This document shows, piece by piece, positions 45,898-53,464 of a DNA stretch of 56,154 nt (positions are counted from its first letter, which is position 1; each line of letters begins with the position of its first letter). A program made the translations under genes and the position numbers. The notes under the pieces are model-generated. The model was not told the origin of the DNA. It searched no databases and worked only from the letters and a program-made list of their open reading frames with translations. This DNA comes from Polyangiaceae bacterium (GTDB lineage Bacteria; Myxococcota_A; Polyangia; Polyangiales; Polyangiaceae), in the NCBI GenBank assembly GCA_025937895.1, contig JAICQL010000024.1, positions 1-56,154 of the forward strand. Direction: 5' to 3'.

Positions 45898-46788
45898 ATG
45901 AGCGCGAGCGAGCTGAACCGAGCAGCAGCCTGTGAGTGGCGGCGGCGCTCGCAGCTGCGGGGCGCCTGCGGCTGGCTGGCGCTCGCGGCGAGCAGCGGCG
46001 GCCTGGCCGCCTGTGACGACGACAACACACGGCGGCTCGATCCGCTGTCTGTGGCGATGACCAGCGACTTTGCGCCCATCTACAGCGACAACGAGCTGAC
46101 CATCTACGAGACGAAGACGAGCTTGATGCTGCCCATCCTGGCGCCCCGCCCCGAGCAACTCGACCGCCTTGGCAGCGAGAGCAGCGCGCCCTTCGAGCGC
46201 ATGCCCTGGGTGGAGCGCGAAGACGTGCGCGTGCAGGTGACGTGGACCCTGAGCAACCTCGACCCCGAACCGCACAACGTCTGGGTCATGGTGGACCCGT
46301 GGAACGAGTTCGGCAGGTATGCTCCGGCGGTGCACGTCAGCGATAACGAGGCGATGCGTGATTTCTCCGGCATCGACATGCTGTTCGCGCTGCCTGGCGT
46401 GGGCAGCGCCGAGCCGCGCATCGTGGGCACCTTTACCTTCGATGACATGGACGAGCTGGCCGTGGACTTCGCCACCGTCTTCAAGATCCTGGAAGACGCG
46501 GTGCCAGCCGGCGAGGACGACGAAGATCCGCGCGCCACGCTGGTCAACCACGCCTTCAACGTGCGCGATCGCAGCAACCGCAGCCCCTTGCTCGACCCGT
46601 ACCGACCGAGCGTCGTGCCCGGGCTGGTGGGCTTCGATTTCGGCTTACGCACCGCTGAGCCCGCCAACGTGGCTCTGGAAATGCTCGTAGAGCTGCGGGA
46701 TGAGGGCGATCGCGTGGCTCGCAGGGGCGAGTCCGTCCCGCTGCTCGAACCACCCCAGGCGATCATTTCCGTCGCGGACACACCCTGA
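45898..46788 (+). CDS. Lipoprotein downstream of the AgmX-type gene
   Basis: A 296-residue secreted lipoprotein. The signal region contains CGWLALAASSGGLAAC-DDDN, with the second Cys as the likely lipid site. The mature part is mostly beta (VRVQVTWTLSNLDPEPHNVWVMVDPWNEF, RIVGTFTFDDMDELAVDFATVFKIL, GFDFGLRTAEPANVALEMLVELRD). Family not recognised. It sits 18 bp after the AgmX-type gene, so the two are probably cotranscribed and may act in one envelope complex. The gap 46789-47004 has no gene. Confidence 0.7.
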   Translation: MSASELNRAAACEWRRRSQLRGACGWLALAASSGGLAACDDDNTRRLDPLSVAMTSDFAPIYSDNELTIYETKTSLMLPILAPRPEQLDRLGSESSAPFERMPWVEREDVRVQVTWTLSNLDPEPHNVWVMVDPWNEFGRYAPAVHVSDNEAMRDFSGIDMLFALPGVGSAEPRIVGTFTFDDMDELAVDFATVFKILEDAVPAGEDDEDPRATLVNHAFNVRDRSNRSPLLDPYRPSVVPGLVGFDFGLRTAEPANVALEMLVELRDEGDRVARRGESVPLLEPPQAIISVADTP

Positions 46789-47004
46789 ACGTTCGCTCCC
46801 AGGCACGGCGAACCGCGGCGGCTGGGGGCAAGACGAACAAATTCCCCGTTGGATGCCGAGACCCGGTTCAAGTATGCTGCCTGAGGACGTTGTGGAGCAG
46901 GGGAACGGCCGGCGGTGGCACGCGTGCGTGTTGCTGGCGTCTGCCGAGGACGGGGACGATCTGAAGTGGCGAGCGGACTTGGCATCGTTGGAAGGCAGGC
47001 GCGA

Positions 47005-47412
47005 ATGAAGGAGCGGGTTGCCGCTGCTGGAGCGTCTGGCCACCGGGTGTTGGTGGTGGAGGATGAAGACGCCGTGGCCGCGGGGCTACGCCTGTTGCTC
47101 GAGCAGGAGTACCAGGTCGACGTCGCTTCGACCGGTCAGGAAGCGCTGGCCAAGCTGTCGAGCGCTCCCTTTGACGCGGTGCTGTGCGATCTGATGATGC
47201 CTGGCATGTCCGGCATCGAGCTCTTTCGCGTCCTGGCAAGCACCCGCCCCGGCCTGGAGCAAAAGCTGGTGTTCATGACCGGCGGTGCCTTCACGCCCGA
47301 AGCCGAGGCCTTCCTGGAAGAGATCAAGAACCCGCGCGTGGAGAAGCCGTTTGACTTCGCCAGCGTGGATCAGCTGCTGCGGCTCGCCGTCGCGCGCGGC
47401 GCGGCCCTTTAG
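47005..47412 (+). CDS. Stand-alone response-regulator receiver protein
   Basis: A 135-residue CheY-like protein. Acidic pocket E19/D20 (VLVVEDED), phosphoacceptor D62 (AVLCDLMMPGMSG), T92 (FMTGG) and K114 (RVEKPFDF) are all in place. There is no output domain. The start ATG at 47005 is used because the receiver begins just after it; the open frame goes back to 46915. No histidine kinase is adjacent, so it is an orphan. Confidence 0.87.
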   Translation: MKERVAAAGASGHRVLVVEDEDAVAAGLRLLLEQEYQVDVASTGQEALAKLSSAPFDAVLCDLMMPGMSGIELFRVLASTRPGLEQKLVFMTGGAFTPEAEAFLEEIKNPRVEKPFDFASVDQLLRLAVARGAAL

Positions 47413-47421
47413 TCACCGGGC

Positions 47422-47515
47422 TACCCGGCGCTCATCCGGTTACCCGGCGCTCATCCGGTTACACCGCGATCTCCGGGCACACCGCGATCAGCGCGTTACA
47501 CCGCGATCAGCGCGT
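47422..47515. repeat. 19-bp tandem array across the anti-sigma stop codon
   Basis: Two identical units TACCCGGCGCTCATCCGGT (47422-47440, 47441-47459). A related TACACCGCGATCTCCGGGC follows (47460-47478), then ACACCGCGATCAGCGCGT (18 bp) and TACACCGCGATCAGCGCGT. The anti-sigma stop (47507-47509, minus) falls inside the last unit. The array fills the whole gap between the receiver gene and the anti-sigma gene. Confidence 0.85.
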
Positions 47516-48418
47516 TACGCCGCCGTTGGCGATGGCTTGCAGAAGCTCCGCGCTCATGGGCTCGTCCAGGTCCGTGGCCACCGCGTAGCCGACGCCCCGG
47601 CGTAGCTGAGCCACGATCGTGTAACCGCGCCGGTAGCCCTCGTACACCGGCTGCTCGCGATACATGCGCGGCTCCAGACCGGCGTGCAGCGGGATGCGCG
47701 AGGGATTGAACACATAGACCGTGACCTTGTGATCATCCTGGGTCCGGTACCGCAGGTACGCCGCCGGGCGATCGCCACGCACCCGCACCACGCTGCCGCC
47801 CTGCCAGATGGCACCGTATTTCGCCAAGGTGGGCACCGGCAGCGGCATCTGAACCCCGACGAAGCGCTCGAGCTGTTGCACCAGCTCCGGCCTCGTCACC
47901 TCCGGCTCGGGTGGCGCCGAGTGCACGTCCAGCAGCCGATCCAGCAGCTCCTCCGGCTCCATTACCGCGGCCTGGGCGCTCGCGCCGCCCGTTACGTCGG
48001 TGGTCGGCTCCACGACATCGTTCGTGCGGATCCAGAGCACCACTGCCGCCGCCGAGGAGAGCGCCAGCGCACCCGCGCGCGGCACCCACTGCCGCAGCAC
48101 CCGCCGCACGCTGGCGCTGCGCACTTCCGCCGCCTCTTGCTCCGCCTCGCGCGCCAGCGCTGCGCTCACCCGGGCCCGAAAGCCCTCGCTCACCCCCGCC
48201 TCGCCGGGGTCGGACGCGGCCGGGGCGGCGCCCGGCACGCCTGCATCACGCAGCACCACACGCCTCGCGCAGCTGCGCACGGCTCGGCTCAGCGACACCT
48301 CATCCGCGCACTCGCGGCACTGGTCGAGGTGCGCCTGCAGCTCCAGCATCTGGTCAGCGGGGAGCTCGCCGTCCAGGAAGGTCTCCCACGGACCCCGCAC
48401 CCGTGCGCAGGCCATCAC
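47507..48418 (-). CDS. Zinc-containing anti-sigma factor (ZAS type)
   Basis: A 303-residue anti-sigma protein. The N-terminal ZAS motif is H30-x3-C34-x2-C37 (LQAHLDQCRECADEV), the redox-sensitive zinc site known from RsrA-type proteins. A membrane segment follows at about 116-136 (VPRAGALALSSAAAVVLWI). The C-terminal 165 residues are a predicted extracytoplasmic domain (QLERFVGVQMPLPVPTLAKYGAIWQGGSVVRVRGDRPAAYLRYR). It should bind and inactivate the sigma factor encoded by the gene that overlaps it by 4 bp. Confidence 0.85.
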   Translation of the reverse strand: MMACARVRGPWETFLDGELPADQMLELQAHLDQCRECADEVSLSRAVRSCARRVVLRDAGVPGAAPAASDPGEAGVSEGFRARVSAALAREAEQEAAEVRSASVRRVLRQWVPRAGALALSSAAAVVLWIRTNDVVEPTTDVTGGASAQAAVMEPEELLDRLLDVHSAPPEPEVTRPELVQQLERFVGVQMPLPVPTLAKYGAIWQGGSVVRVRGDRPAAYLRYRTQDDHKVTVYVFNPSRIPLHAGLEPRMYREQPVYEGYRRGYTIVAQLRRGVGYAVATDLDEPMSAELLQAIANGGVTR

Positions 48419-49104
48419 CGCACCCTCCTGGCGCGACGATACTGCTCCAGCTCCACCGGCGGAGCGCTCGCTCGCTCACCGGCAGCGTCACCCGCGTCGC
48501 GGCCGTGTGCGCCGCGCGCCGGGCCGGCGGGTGCCTCCGCGGCGAGCTCCTCGTCACCCGTCAAGCCGATGGCCCGCGCGTGCTCCAAGAGCTGCGCGCG
48601 CAGCCAGCGCCGCCCGCGGTGCAGGCGCGACATCACCGTGCCGATCGGACAGTTCATGCTGTCGGCGATCTCGCGGTACGACAGCTGCTCGATGTCGGCG
48701 AGCATCACCGTCATCTTGAACTCCGGCGGCAGCTCATCGATGGCTGCCAGGAGCGGCGCCTCGAGCAGATGGTGCAGCGCCCCCGACTGTGGATCGCGCG
48801 TGCCCCGCAGGCTCGACGCACCGACCCAGCCCGAGGCGAGCGCGTCCCCGTCGGGACCGTCGAACACCCGGCGCTCGAGGTTCCGCCGCCGGTAACCATT
48901 GAGGAAGGTGTTGCGCAGGATGGCCAGCAGCCAGGCGCGCGGATTCGTCCCGGCCCGGTACTGCTCGCGCGAGCGGAAGGCCTTGAGCAGCGTGTCCTGC
49001 ACCAGGTCCTCCGCCTCCGAGCGCGTGCCCGTGAGGCGATTGGCCACCGCCAGGAGGGAGGCTACGTTCGGCAGAAACTCTGCTTCGAACTCGGCGGGCG
49101 ACAC
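48415..49104 (-). CDS. ECF-type RNA polymerase sigma factor
   Basis: A 229-residue ECF sigma factor. Sigma-2 region: FLPNVASLLAVANRLTGTRSEAEDLVQDTLLKAFR, NPRAWLLAILRNTFLNGYRRR. Sigma-4 region: LPPEFKMTVMLADIEQLSYREIADSMNCPIGTVMSRLHRGRRWLR, similar to the SigR/RpoE1 group paired with ZAS anti-sigmas. The last 50 residues are an added low-complexity tail (EELAAEAPAGPARGAHGRDAG), longer than usual. Forms an operon with the anti-sigma gene (ATGA overlap). Confidence 0.92.
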   Translation of the reverse strand: MSPAEFEAEFLPNVASLLAVANRLTGTRSEAEDLVQDTLLKAFRSREQYRAGTNPRAWLLAILRNTFLNGYRRRNLERRVFDGPDGDALASGWVGASSLRGTRDPQSGALHHLLEAPLLAAIDELPPEFKMTVMLADIEQLSYREIADSMNCPIGTVMSRLHRGRRWLRAQLLEHARAIGLTGDEELAAEAPAGPARGAHGRDAGDAAGERASAPPVELEQYRRARRVR

Positions 49105-49184
49105 TGTCTTACCTCGCGCTGCTTTGCCCCCGAGCCAACCACAGCCCGGGTGCCACTACAATCCACCCCGGCGAATCCGGGATG

Positions 49185-49199
49185 CCAGGGAAACCCTGG
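49185..49199. other. Short perfect inverted repeat, CCAGGG-AAA-CCCTGG
   Basis: Six-bp stem with a three-base loop in the 106-bp gap between the PhaR-type gene stop (49211) and the sigma start (49104). It follows the PhaR-type gene on its own strand but has no T-tract. It could be a weak terminator or an operator for the sigma promoter; neither can be settled by eye. Confidence 0.4.
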
Positions 49200-49210
49200 A
49201 TGGCAGCGAC

Positions 49211-49855
49211 CTATTCCCGAGGTGGAGGCAGGCGCTTTTCCAGCTCTTCCAGCCGCCGGGACAGGGCCTGTATCTCGCCCTGCAGCTCCTGAATCGCGGA
49301 AAAGTGCGGCACTACTGCGCGGATGCGCTCATCGATGGTGTGCTGCCACTGCTCGATGGTCCGGCGCAGCGCTCCCGGTTGTTCCTTGCTCACCTGTGCT
49401 TCCTCCGCAGTCATGCTGGTTTCGGTGATCGGGACCTCGAGCTCGACACCCGAGATCTCGTCGCGGGGGGGCATCAGGCGTCCAATCGGGCTGTCGCGCA
49501 GCTGTGTGAGCAGCTTTCCCCCTCGATGTCGGATGAGCGCCTTCAAGGTGGCCAGCGGAATGGCGCGCGGGCGCGCCTTCAGCTCCTCCGAGATGATCAG
49601 CGCCAAGGTGACGTCGGTCTTGTCCTCTTTGGTCGCGTTGTCGATGATTTGTACGTCTTCACCGGCACGCACCATCTCCGCGATCTGCAGCAGCGTCACA
49701 TAGCGACTCTGGCGCGTGTCGTAGAGCTTGCGATTCGAGTAGCGCTTGATGGTCCGCCGGTGGTCATCGAGCGCCGGATCGCCCTCCGACATCTCCAGCG
49801 CGGCCAGCGCCTCTTCCTGGGCGGAGCTCTCGCTCACATCCACACCAGAGGCCAT
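49211..49855 (-). CDS. PhaR-type (PHB accumulation) DNA-binding regulator
   Basis: About 214 residues starting MASGVDVSES. The open frame extends to a TTG at 50104, but 49855 is its only ATG before the domain, with GAGGG upstream. Residues about 30-90 are the PHB_acc_N DNA-binding domain (RRTIKRYSNRKLYDTRQSRYVTLLQIAEMVRAGEDVQIIDNATKEDKTDVTL). The C-terminus is a coiled coil (IQELQGEIQALSRRLEELEKRL). In other bacteria PhaR senses polyhydroxybutyrate and represses phasin genes. No pha synthesis gene is in the window. Confidence 0.82.
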   Translation of the reverse strand: MASGVDVSESSAQEEALAALEMSEGDPALDDHRRTIKRYSNRKLYDTRQSRYVTLLQIAEMVRAGEDVQIIDNATKEDKTDVTLALIISEELKARPRAIPLATLKALIRHRGGKLLTQLRDSPIGRLMPPRDEISGVELEVPITETSMTAEEAQVSKEQPGALRRTIEQWQHTIDERIRAVVPHFSAIQELQGEIQALSRRLEELEKRLPPPRE

Positions 49856-50172
49856 GGGCTCGCCCTCGGCGCGATCTCCCTGATCCGAGCCCTCGCCCCC
49901 TCTGGCGCCAAGACCCGAGGGGCCAAGAGCAGACGCTTGCACCTGCGAATCGGCAGCGGGTGCAGCAATGGGATGCTCAACGCGCGATCCTGCGGAACCG
50001 ACCAGTTCGTGTTCGACGAGCGATGTGGTCAAGCGGCCTCTCGTTTCAGGGTGAGCGCCGAACAGCCATCCCAGAGGGCCGCCGCCGGCAGGTTGGCGAA
50101 ACAAGAGCAGGGCTGATGCGAGGCGTCAAGAGGTCGGCCACGCAGTCGTGCAAATACCCACCATTCGGCCGA

Positions 50173-50865
50173 TCAACCCACCCTTCCCAAACCACTTACA
50201 GCGGAATTGGGCCCACTGACCGCCGCAGACTGGGCCGGCTCCACCGCTCTAGCGGTCGCGAGCTCGGCGCGACACAGCTGTAGCACAGTGGCCAGGAAGC
50301 TGGTGAAGCACCTGCAGTCGAGGCCCAGTCCCCCCACCCAGGCCACGACCGGAAGCTCGCCATCACCGGGCCGCACTCGTGTGTCGAACGCGAAAAAAGA
50401 GGTGCCGGCGCGGTCTGCGCCGAAGGGCAGCAAGCGCCCGCCGGCCATCGCTCGCTCCTCCGAGGCACCGATCGGCACCCGCCCGATCTCCCCCGTGCCG
50501 AGCAGGTCTGCGTTCTCGAAGAAGCGCGGCCAGCCATCACTGAAGCTGAGAAACTCGCGGTAGCTGGGCGGCAGGCGCCGGCCGAGGCGCAGCTCCGCCA
50601 CGACGATCGCGCTCTCGGGTGCGGCGGGATTGCCCGACAGACCGATGGTGCGCTCGGGCATGCGGCGCTTCAGCTCCATCTGCAGCGCGCGGATGCTGCT
50701 GAGCAGCACGCGCCAGCGTGGCTCCTCTGCCGTCACGCGAGCGCTCGAGGAGCCACTGGGCGGGCTATTGCTGAGCGGGGTATTGCTGGGGGACGAGTGC
50801 CCGGCGCTCGCAGGACGTACCGGCGCCGTGGAAGTGTACCCTCCTGCTGCCGGCTCGAACCCCAT
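50173..50865 (-). CDS. SUKH (SMI1/KNR4)-domain protein
   Basis: About 230 residues. Residues about 70-190 hold a SUKH-1 pattern (AIVVAELRLGRRLPPSYREFLSFSDGWPRFF, ENADLLGTGEIGRVPIG, RLLPFGADRAGTSFFAFDTRV). SUKH proteins are often immunity proteins against secreted nuclease or deaminase toxins; no toxin gene is beside it, so this role is inference. Its N-terminal 45 residues are Ser/Pro-rich and partly encoded by a 15-bp repeat (50748-50792: GGCTATTGCTGAGCG, GGGTATTGCTGGGGG). An ATG at 51018 is an alternative start. Confidence 0.72.
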   Translation of the reverse strand: MGFEPAAGGYTSTAPVRPASAGHSSPSNTPLSNSPPSGSSSARVTAEEPRWRVLLSSIRALQMELKRRMPERTIGLSGNPAAPESAIVVAELRLGRRLPPSYREFLSFSDGWPRFFENADLLGTGEIGRVPIGASEERAMAGGRLLPFGADRAGTSFFAFDTRVRPGDGELPVVAWVGGLGLDCRCFTSFLATVLQLCRAELATARAVEPAQSAAVSGPNSAVSGLGRVG

Positions 50866-51047
50866 CCCCGTGATCTCGCGTCGTTTGCCGTGCTGCCGAT
50901 CCACGGCGGCAGCTGTATCCGGTCCAGCGAGAGCAGGGCAAAAACGCGACGCGAAAGGCTCCCACGACTGACTACACGGGCCATCGGCTCGGATAGTTGT
51001 GCCAGCCGGGCCCTCCATCGTTATAGCCAGACGCCAGAGAGACGGCG

Positions 51048-52931
51048 ATGCGAGTGGATACGCGAGGCGAGTGCAGAGCAACGGTGAGCAAGGGGCGGCT
51101 GGCTCACGAGACCGTGGCGGCAACGACCTTGCTGGCCTTTGCCATGCTGAGCCTGGCCGTGCTGGGTTGCGCGCGCGAAGCCACGCCGGAGCTGCTGGAG
51201 GTGAGTCAGCTGTCCGCCAGCGAGGTGCAGTTTGGCGACACCTTGCAGATAGCGGGCGATGGCTTTGCCGTCGGCAAGCCGGTGCACGTGTACTTCCGCG
51301 GTCAGGTGCACCGCGCGGGTGTGGCGCCGCGCAACGTGGACATCGCGCTCGGCGCGCGCGCCGAGTCGCAGCAGGAGCTGCAGCTGCCGTTGCCGGTGAC
51401 GGCGGAGCGCGAGTTCTATGGTGCCGCCGATGACGGCAGTGGTGGCGCGCATGCCACCTTCCAGGGCGAGCTGCAGGTTGCAATCGCCGCCAGCGAGCCC
51501 GGCGCCCCACCCGTGACCGGAACGTTGCATGGTGCAACGCTCGAGCTGTACCCCGCGCTGGAGGCGCGGGCGGCGAGCGAGCGGCGCACGGCGCTGGGGC
51601 AGCGCGCGCTCGGCTTCTGGGGCGTCGAGGTCGCGCTGGCGGCCGAGAGCGGGCTCGCCGTGGTGTCCGCTACCCCGGGGGGCCGCGCTGCAGCGGCGGG
51701 TCTGCAGCCGGGCGATCGCATCGTGCGTGCGGGTGGGCTGAGCGTACGCGAGCCCAGTGATCTGGTGCCGGGCGCCGAGCGGACACTGCAGCTCGGGGTC
51801 TACCGCGGCAAGCTCCCGCACTCGCTGCTGCTCGATGCGGACGGCTTCCACCCCAGGCCCCCGCCGGAGCTGGGCCCGGCCTTGCTCTTGCTGAGCGGGG
51901 TAGGCGCGCTGTTTGCGCTCTGGGCGTCGCCGCTGGTGCGGCTGTGGACGGTGCTGCAGGCGCAGTGGCTGCAGCCCCTGCGCGCACGATATGGCCAGGC
52001 GCTGCACGCCAGGCGAGCCAGCTCGGCGCTGGCTCATGCCGCCCGCCCGAGCACCCCTGCCAGCCTGATCTGGCTCGGCATCGGCGGCGCGCTGCTGGCG
52101 CCCGCCTTGCGGCGAGAGCCGCTCGATCTGGGCCTCGGGCTGCTGGCGCTGGCGTCTGGCTCCGCGCTGCTCTCGATCGCGGCCAGCCTGTTCGAGGGCG
52201 GCCGCGCTCGCTCGCGCTGGTCGCTGCGGCGCGGGATGCGCGCGGCCCTGCAGCAGTTCCTGATGATCTCGCCGGTCTGGATCGGCCTGCTCTCGCTGGG
52301 CCTGGAGAGCGGGGTGGACGCCGATGAGTGGGTCAAGAGTCAGGGCCTGGAGCCCTGGACCTGGAACGCACTGGCCAACCCGGGCCTCAGTCTCTCCTTC
52401 CTGCTGATGCTGCTGAGCGCGCTGCCCGAGCCGGCTGCGCCGCGCGGGCGGCTGCTCCATGCGCGCGCCGAGCGCGGCCAGGCCCCTGCCGGCAGCTTGC
52501 TCGGCACCATCTACGCCTGCTCGGTGTGCGCGCTCGGCGCCATGGCGTTCCTCGGCGGCGGCGCAGGGCTCGGCGATGCAGCAGCGCGCGGCGCCTCCAG
52601 TCAGCTGCTGCCCTGCCTGGTTTGCTTTGCAAAATACACGGGCCTGTACGCGCTGGTCTCGACTGCACGCCGCGTCTGCCAGCGGCTCACCCTCGCGCAG
52701 TGGGCCCCCATCGGCCTGTGGCTGGCGCTGCCCGGCTCCTTGCTGGCCGTGCTGATGGCTCAGGCCTGGCGCGCCCTGGATGCACGCTCGTCCTTCTGGC
52801 ACTGGCTCCTGTCCGGCTTTGGCCCGCTGTTCACCGCTGTTTCACTGGTGTTGCTCGCGGTCGCGGGCTGGGGTATTGCGGTCGCGTTGCGCCGACCTGC
52901 TCCCTACCCCGGCCTGAGCCCCTGGCTGTGA
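51048..52931 (+). CDS. Lipoprotein fusing TIG-like, PDZ and NuoH-like membrane domains
   Basis: A 627-residue protein. Signal and lipobox LAVLGC with C41. A TIG-like domain at about 50-125 (SQLSASEVQFGDTLQIAGDGF), a PDZ domain at about 190-262 (GLAVVSATPGGRAAAAGLQPGDRIVRAGG), and a polytopic region at about 275-615. The last part follows complex I subunit H (NuoH) block by block: LGLGLLALASGSALLSIAASLFEGGRARSRWSLRRGMRAALQQFLMISPVWIGLLSL, WNALANPGLSLSFLLMLLSALPEP, GTIYACSVCALGAMAFLGGG and LPCLVCFAKYTGLYALVSTARR. The acidic residues of NuoH (the Glu of YE and the AExNR/PFDLPEAE loop) are mostly replaced. Function unknown; see findings. tadA starts in its stop codon. Confidence 0.65.
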   Translation: MRVDTRGECRATVSKGRLAHETVAATTLLAFAMLSLAVLGCAREATPELLEVSQLSASEVQFGDTLQIAGDGFAVGKPVHVYFRGQVHRAGVAPRNVDIALGARAESQQELQLPLPVTAEREFYGAADDGSGGAHATFQGELQVAIAASEPGAPPVTGTLHGATLELYPALEARAASERRTALGQRALGFWGVEVALAAESGLAVVSATPGGRAAAAGLQPGDRIVRAGGLSVREPSDLVPGAERTLQLGVYRGKLPHSLLLDADGFHPRPPPELGPALLLLSGVGALFALWASPLVRLWTVLQAQWLQPLRARYGQALHARRASSALAHAARPSTPASLIWLGIGGALLAPALRREPLDLGLGLLALASGSALLSIAASLFEGGRARSRWSLRRGMRAALQQFLMISPVWIGLLSLGLESGVDADEWVKSQGLEPWTWNALANPGLSLSFLLMLLSALPEPAAPRGRLLHARAERGQAPAGSLLGTIYACSVCALGAMAFLGGGAGLGDAAARGASSQLLPCLVCFAKYTGLYALVSTARRVCQRLTLAQWAPIGLWLALPGSLLAVLMAQAWRALDARSSFWHWLLSGFGPLFTAVSLVLLAVAGWGIAVALRRPAPYPGLSPWL

Positions 52932-53461
52932 CGTCCGGCGCACCTCTCCCCGGCGCACCTCTCCCGGGCGCACAGTTGCCGGACGCCGCTCTCTCCGCGG
53001 AGGATCACGCCTGGATGCAGGCCACCCTGGCCGAGGCCGCGCTGGCGCCGCTACACGGCGACGTGCCGGTGGGCGCGCTGATCGTCGATGCTCAGCAGCT
53101 GGAGCTGGCGCGCGCGCACAATCGCAGAGAGGTCGACGCCGATCCAACCGCGCACGCCGAGCTGCTGGCGCTGCGCGCAGCCGCCGCGCGGCGCGGCCAC
53201 TGGCGCCTGGACGACTGCACCCTGTACGTCACCCTGGAGCCGTGCGCCATGTGCGCTGGGGCCATGGTCAACGCTCGCCTCGGGCGGCTGGTGTTCGGCG
53301 CGCTCGACCCCAAGGCGGGGGCGATCGTGTCGCTCTATCAGCTGGCGCGAGATCCACGGCTCAATCACCGCTTCGAGAGCAGCTCCGGGTGCTGCGCAGC
53401 CGAGAGCGTGGAGCTGCTGCAGAGCTTCTTTCGTGCGCTGCGCGCGCGCGGCGAGAAGTAG
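52928..53461 (+). CDS. tadA: tRNA-specific adenosine deaminase TadA
   Basis: A 177-residue deaminase that converts A34 to inosine in the tRNA-Arg anticodon. The zinc site is H76-A-E78 (DPTAHAELLAL) and C106-x2-C109 (LEPCAMCAGAM). LVFGALDPKAGAIVSLYQL and NHRFESSSGC complete the family. Starts with GTG overlapping the upstream stop (GTGA). The first 20 residues are an extra GAPLP-GAPLP-GAQLP-DAALS pentapeptide stretch encoded by a 15-bp repeat (52937-52996); homologues begin near AEDHAWM, so an internal start is possible. Confidence 0.92.
   Translation: MTSGAPLPGAPLPGAQLPDAALSAEDHAWMQATLAEAALAPLHGDVPVGALIVDAQQLELARAHNRREVDADPTAHAELLALRAAAARRGHWRLDDCTLYVTLEPCAMCAGAMVNARLGRLVFGALDPKAGAIVSLYQLARDPRLNHRFESSSGCCAAESVELLQSFFRALRARGEK
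52937..52996. repeat. 15-bp tandem repeat at the tadA 5' end
   Basis: Four units: GGCGCACCTCTCCCC, GGCGCACCTCTCCCG, GGCGCACAGTTGCCG, GACGCCGCTCTCTCC. They are in frame and give GAPLP, GAPLP, GAQLP, DAALS. The array lies exactly at the junction of two genes. Confidence 0.85.
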
Positions 53462-53464
53462 CGC

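Noticed and set aside
50173..51537. SUKH gene extended to a 454-codon reading frame
   Set aside because: The first 220 codons are Arg/His/Pro-rich and lie antisense to the NuoH-like lipoprotein gene; an ATG at 50865 or 51018 is more credible.
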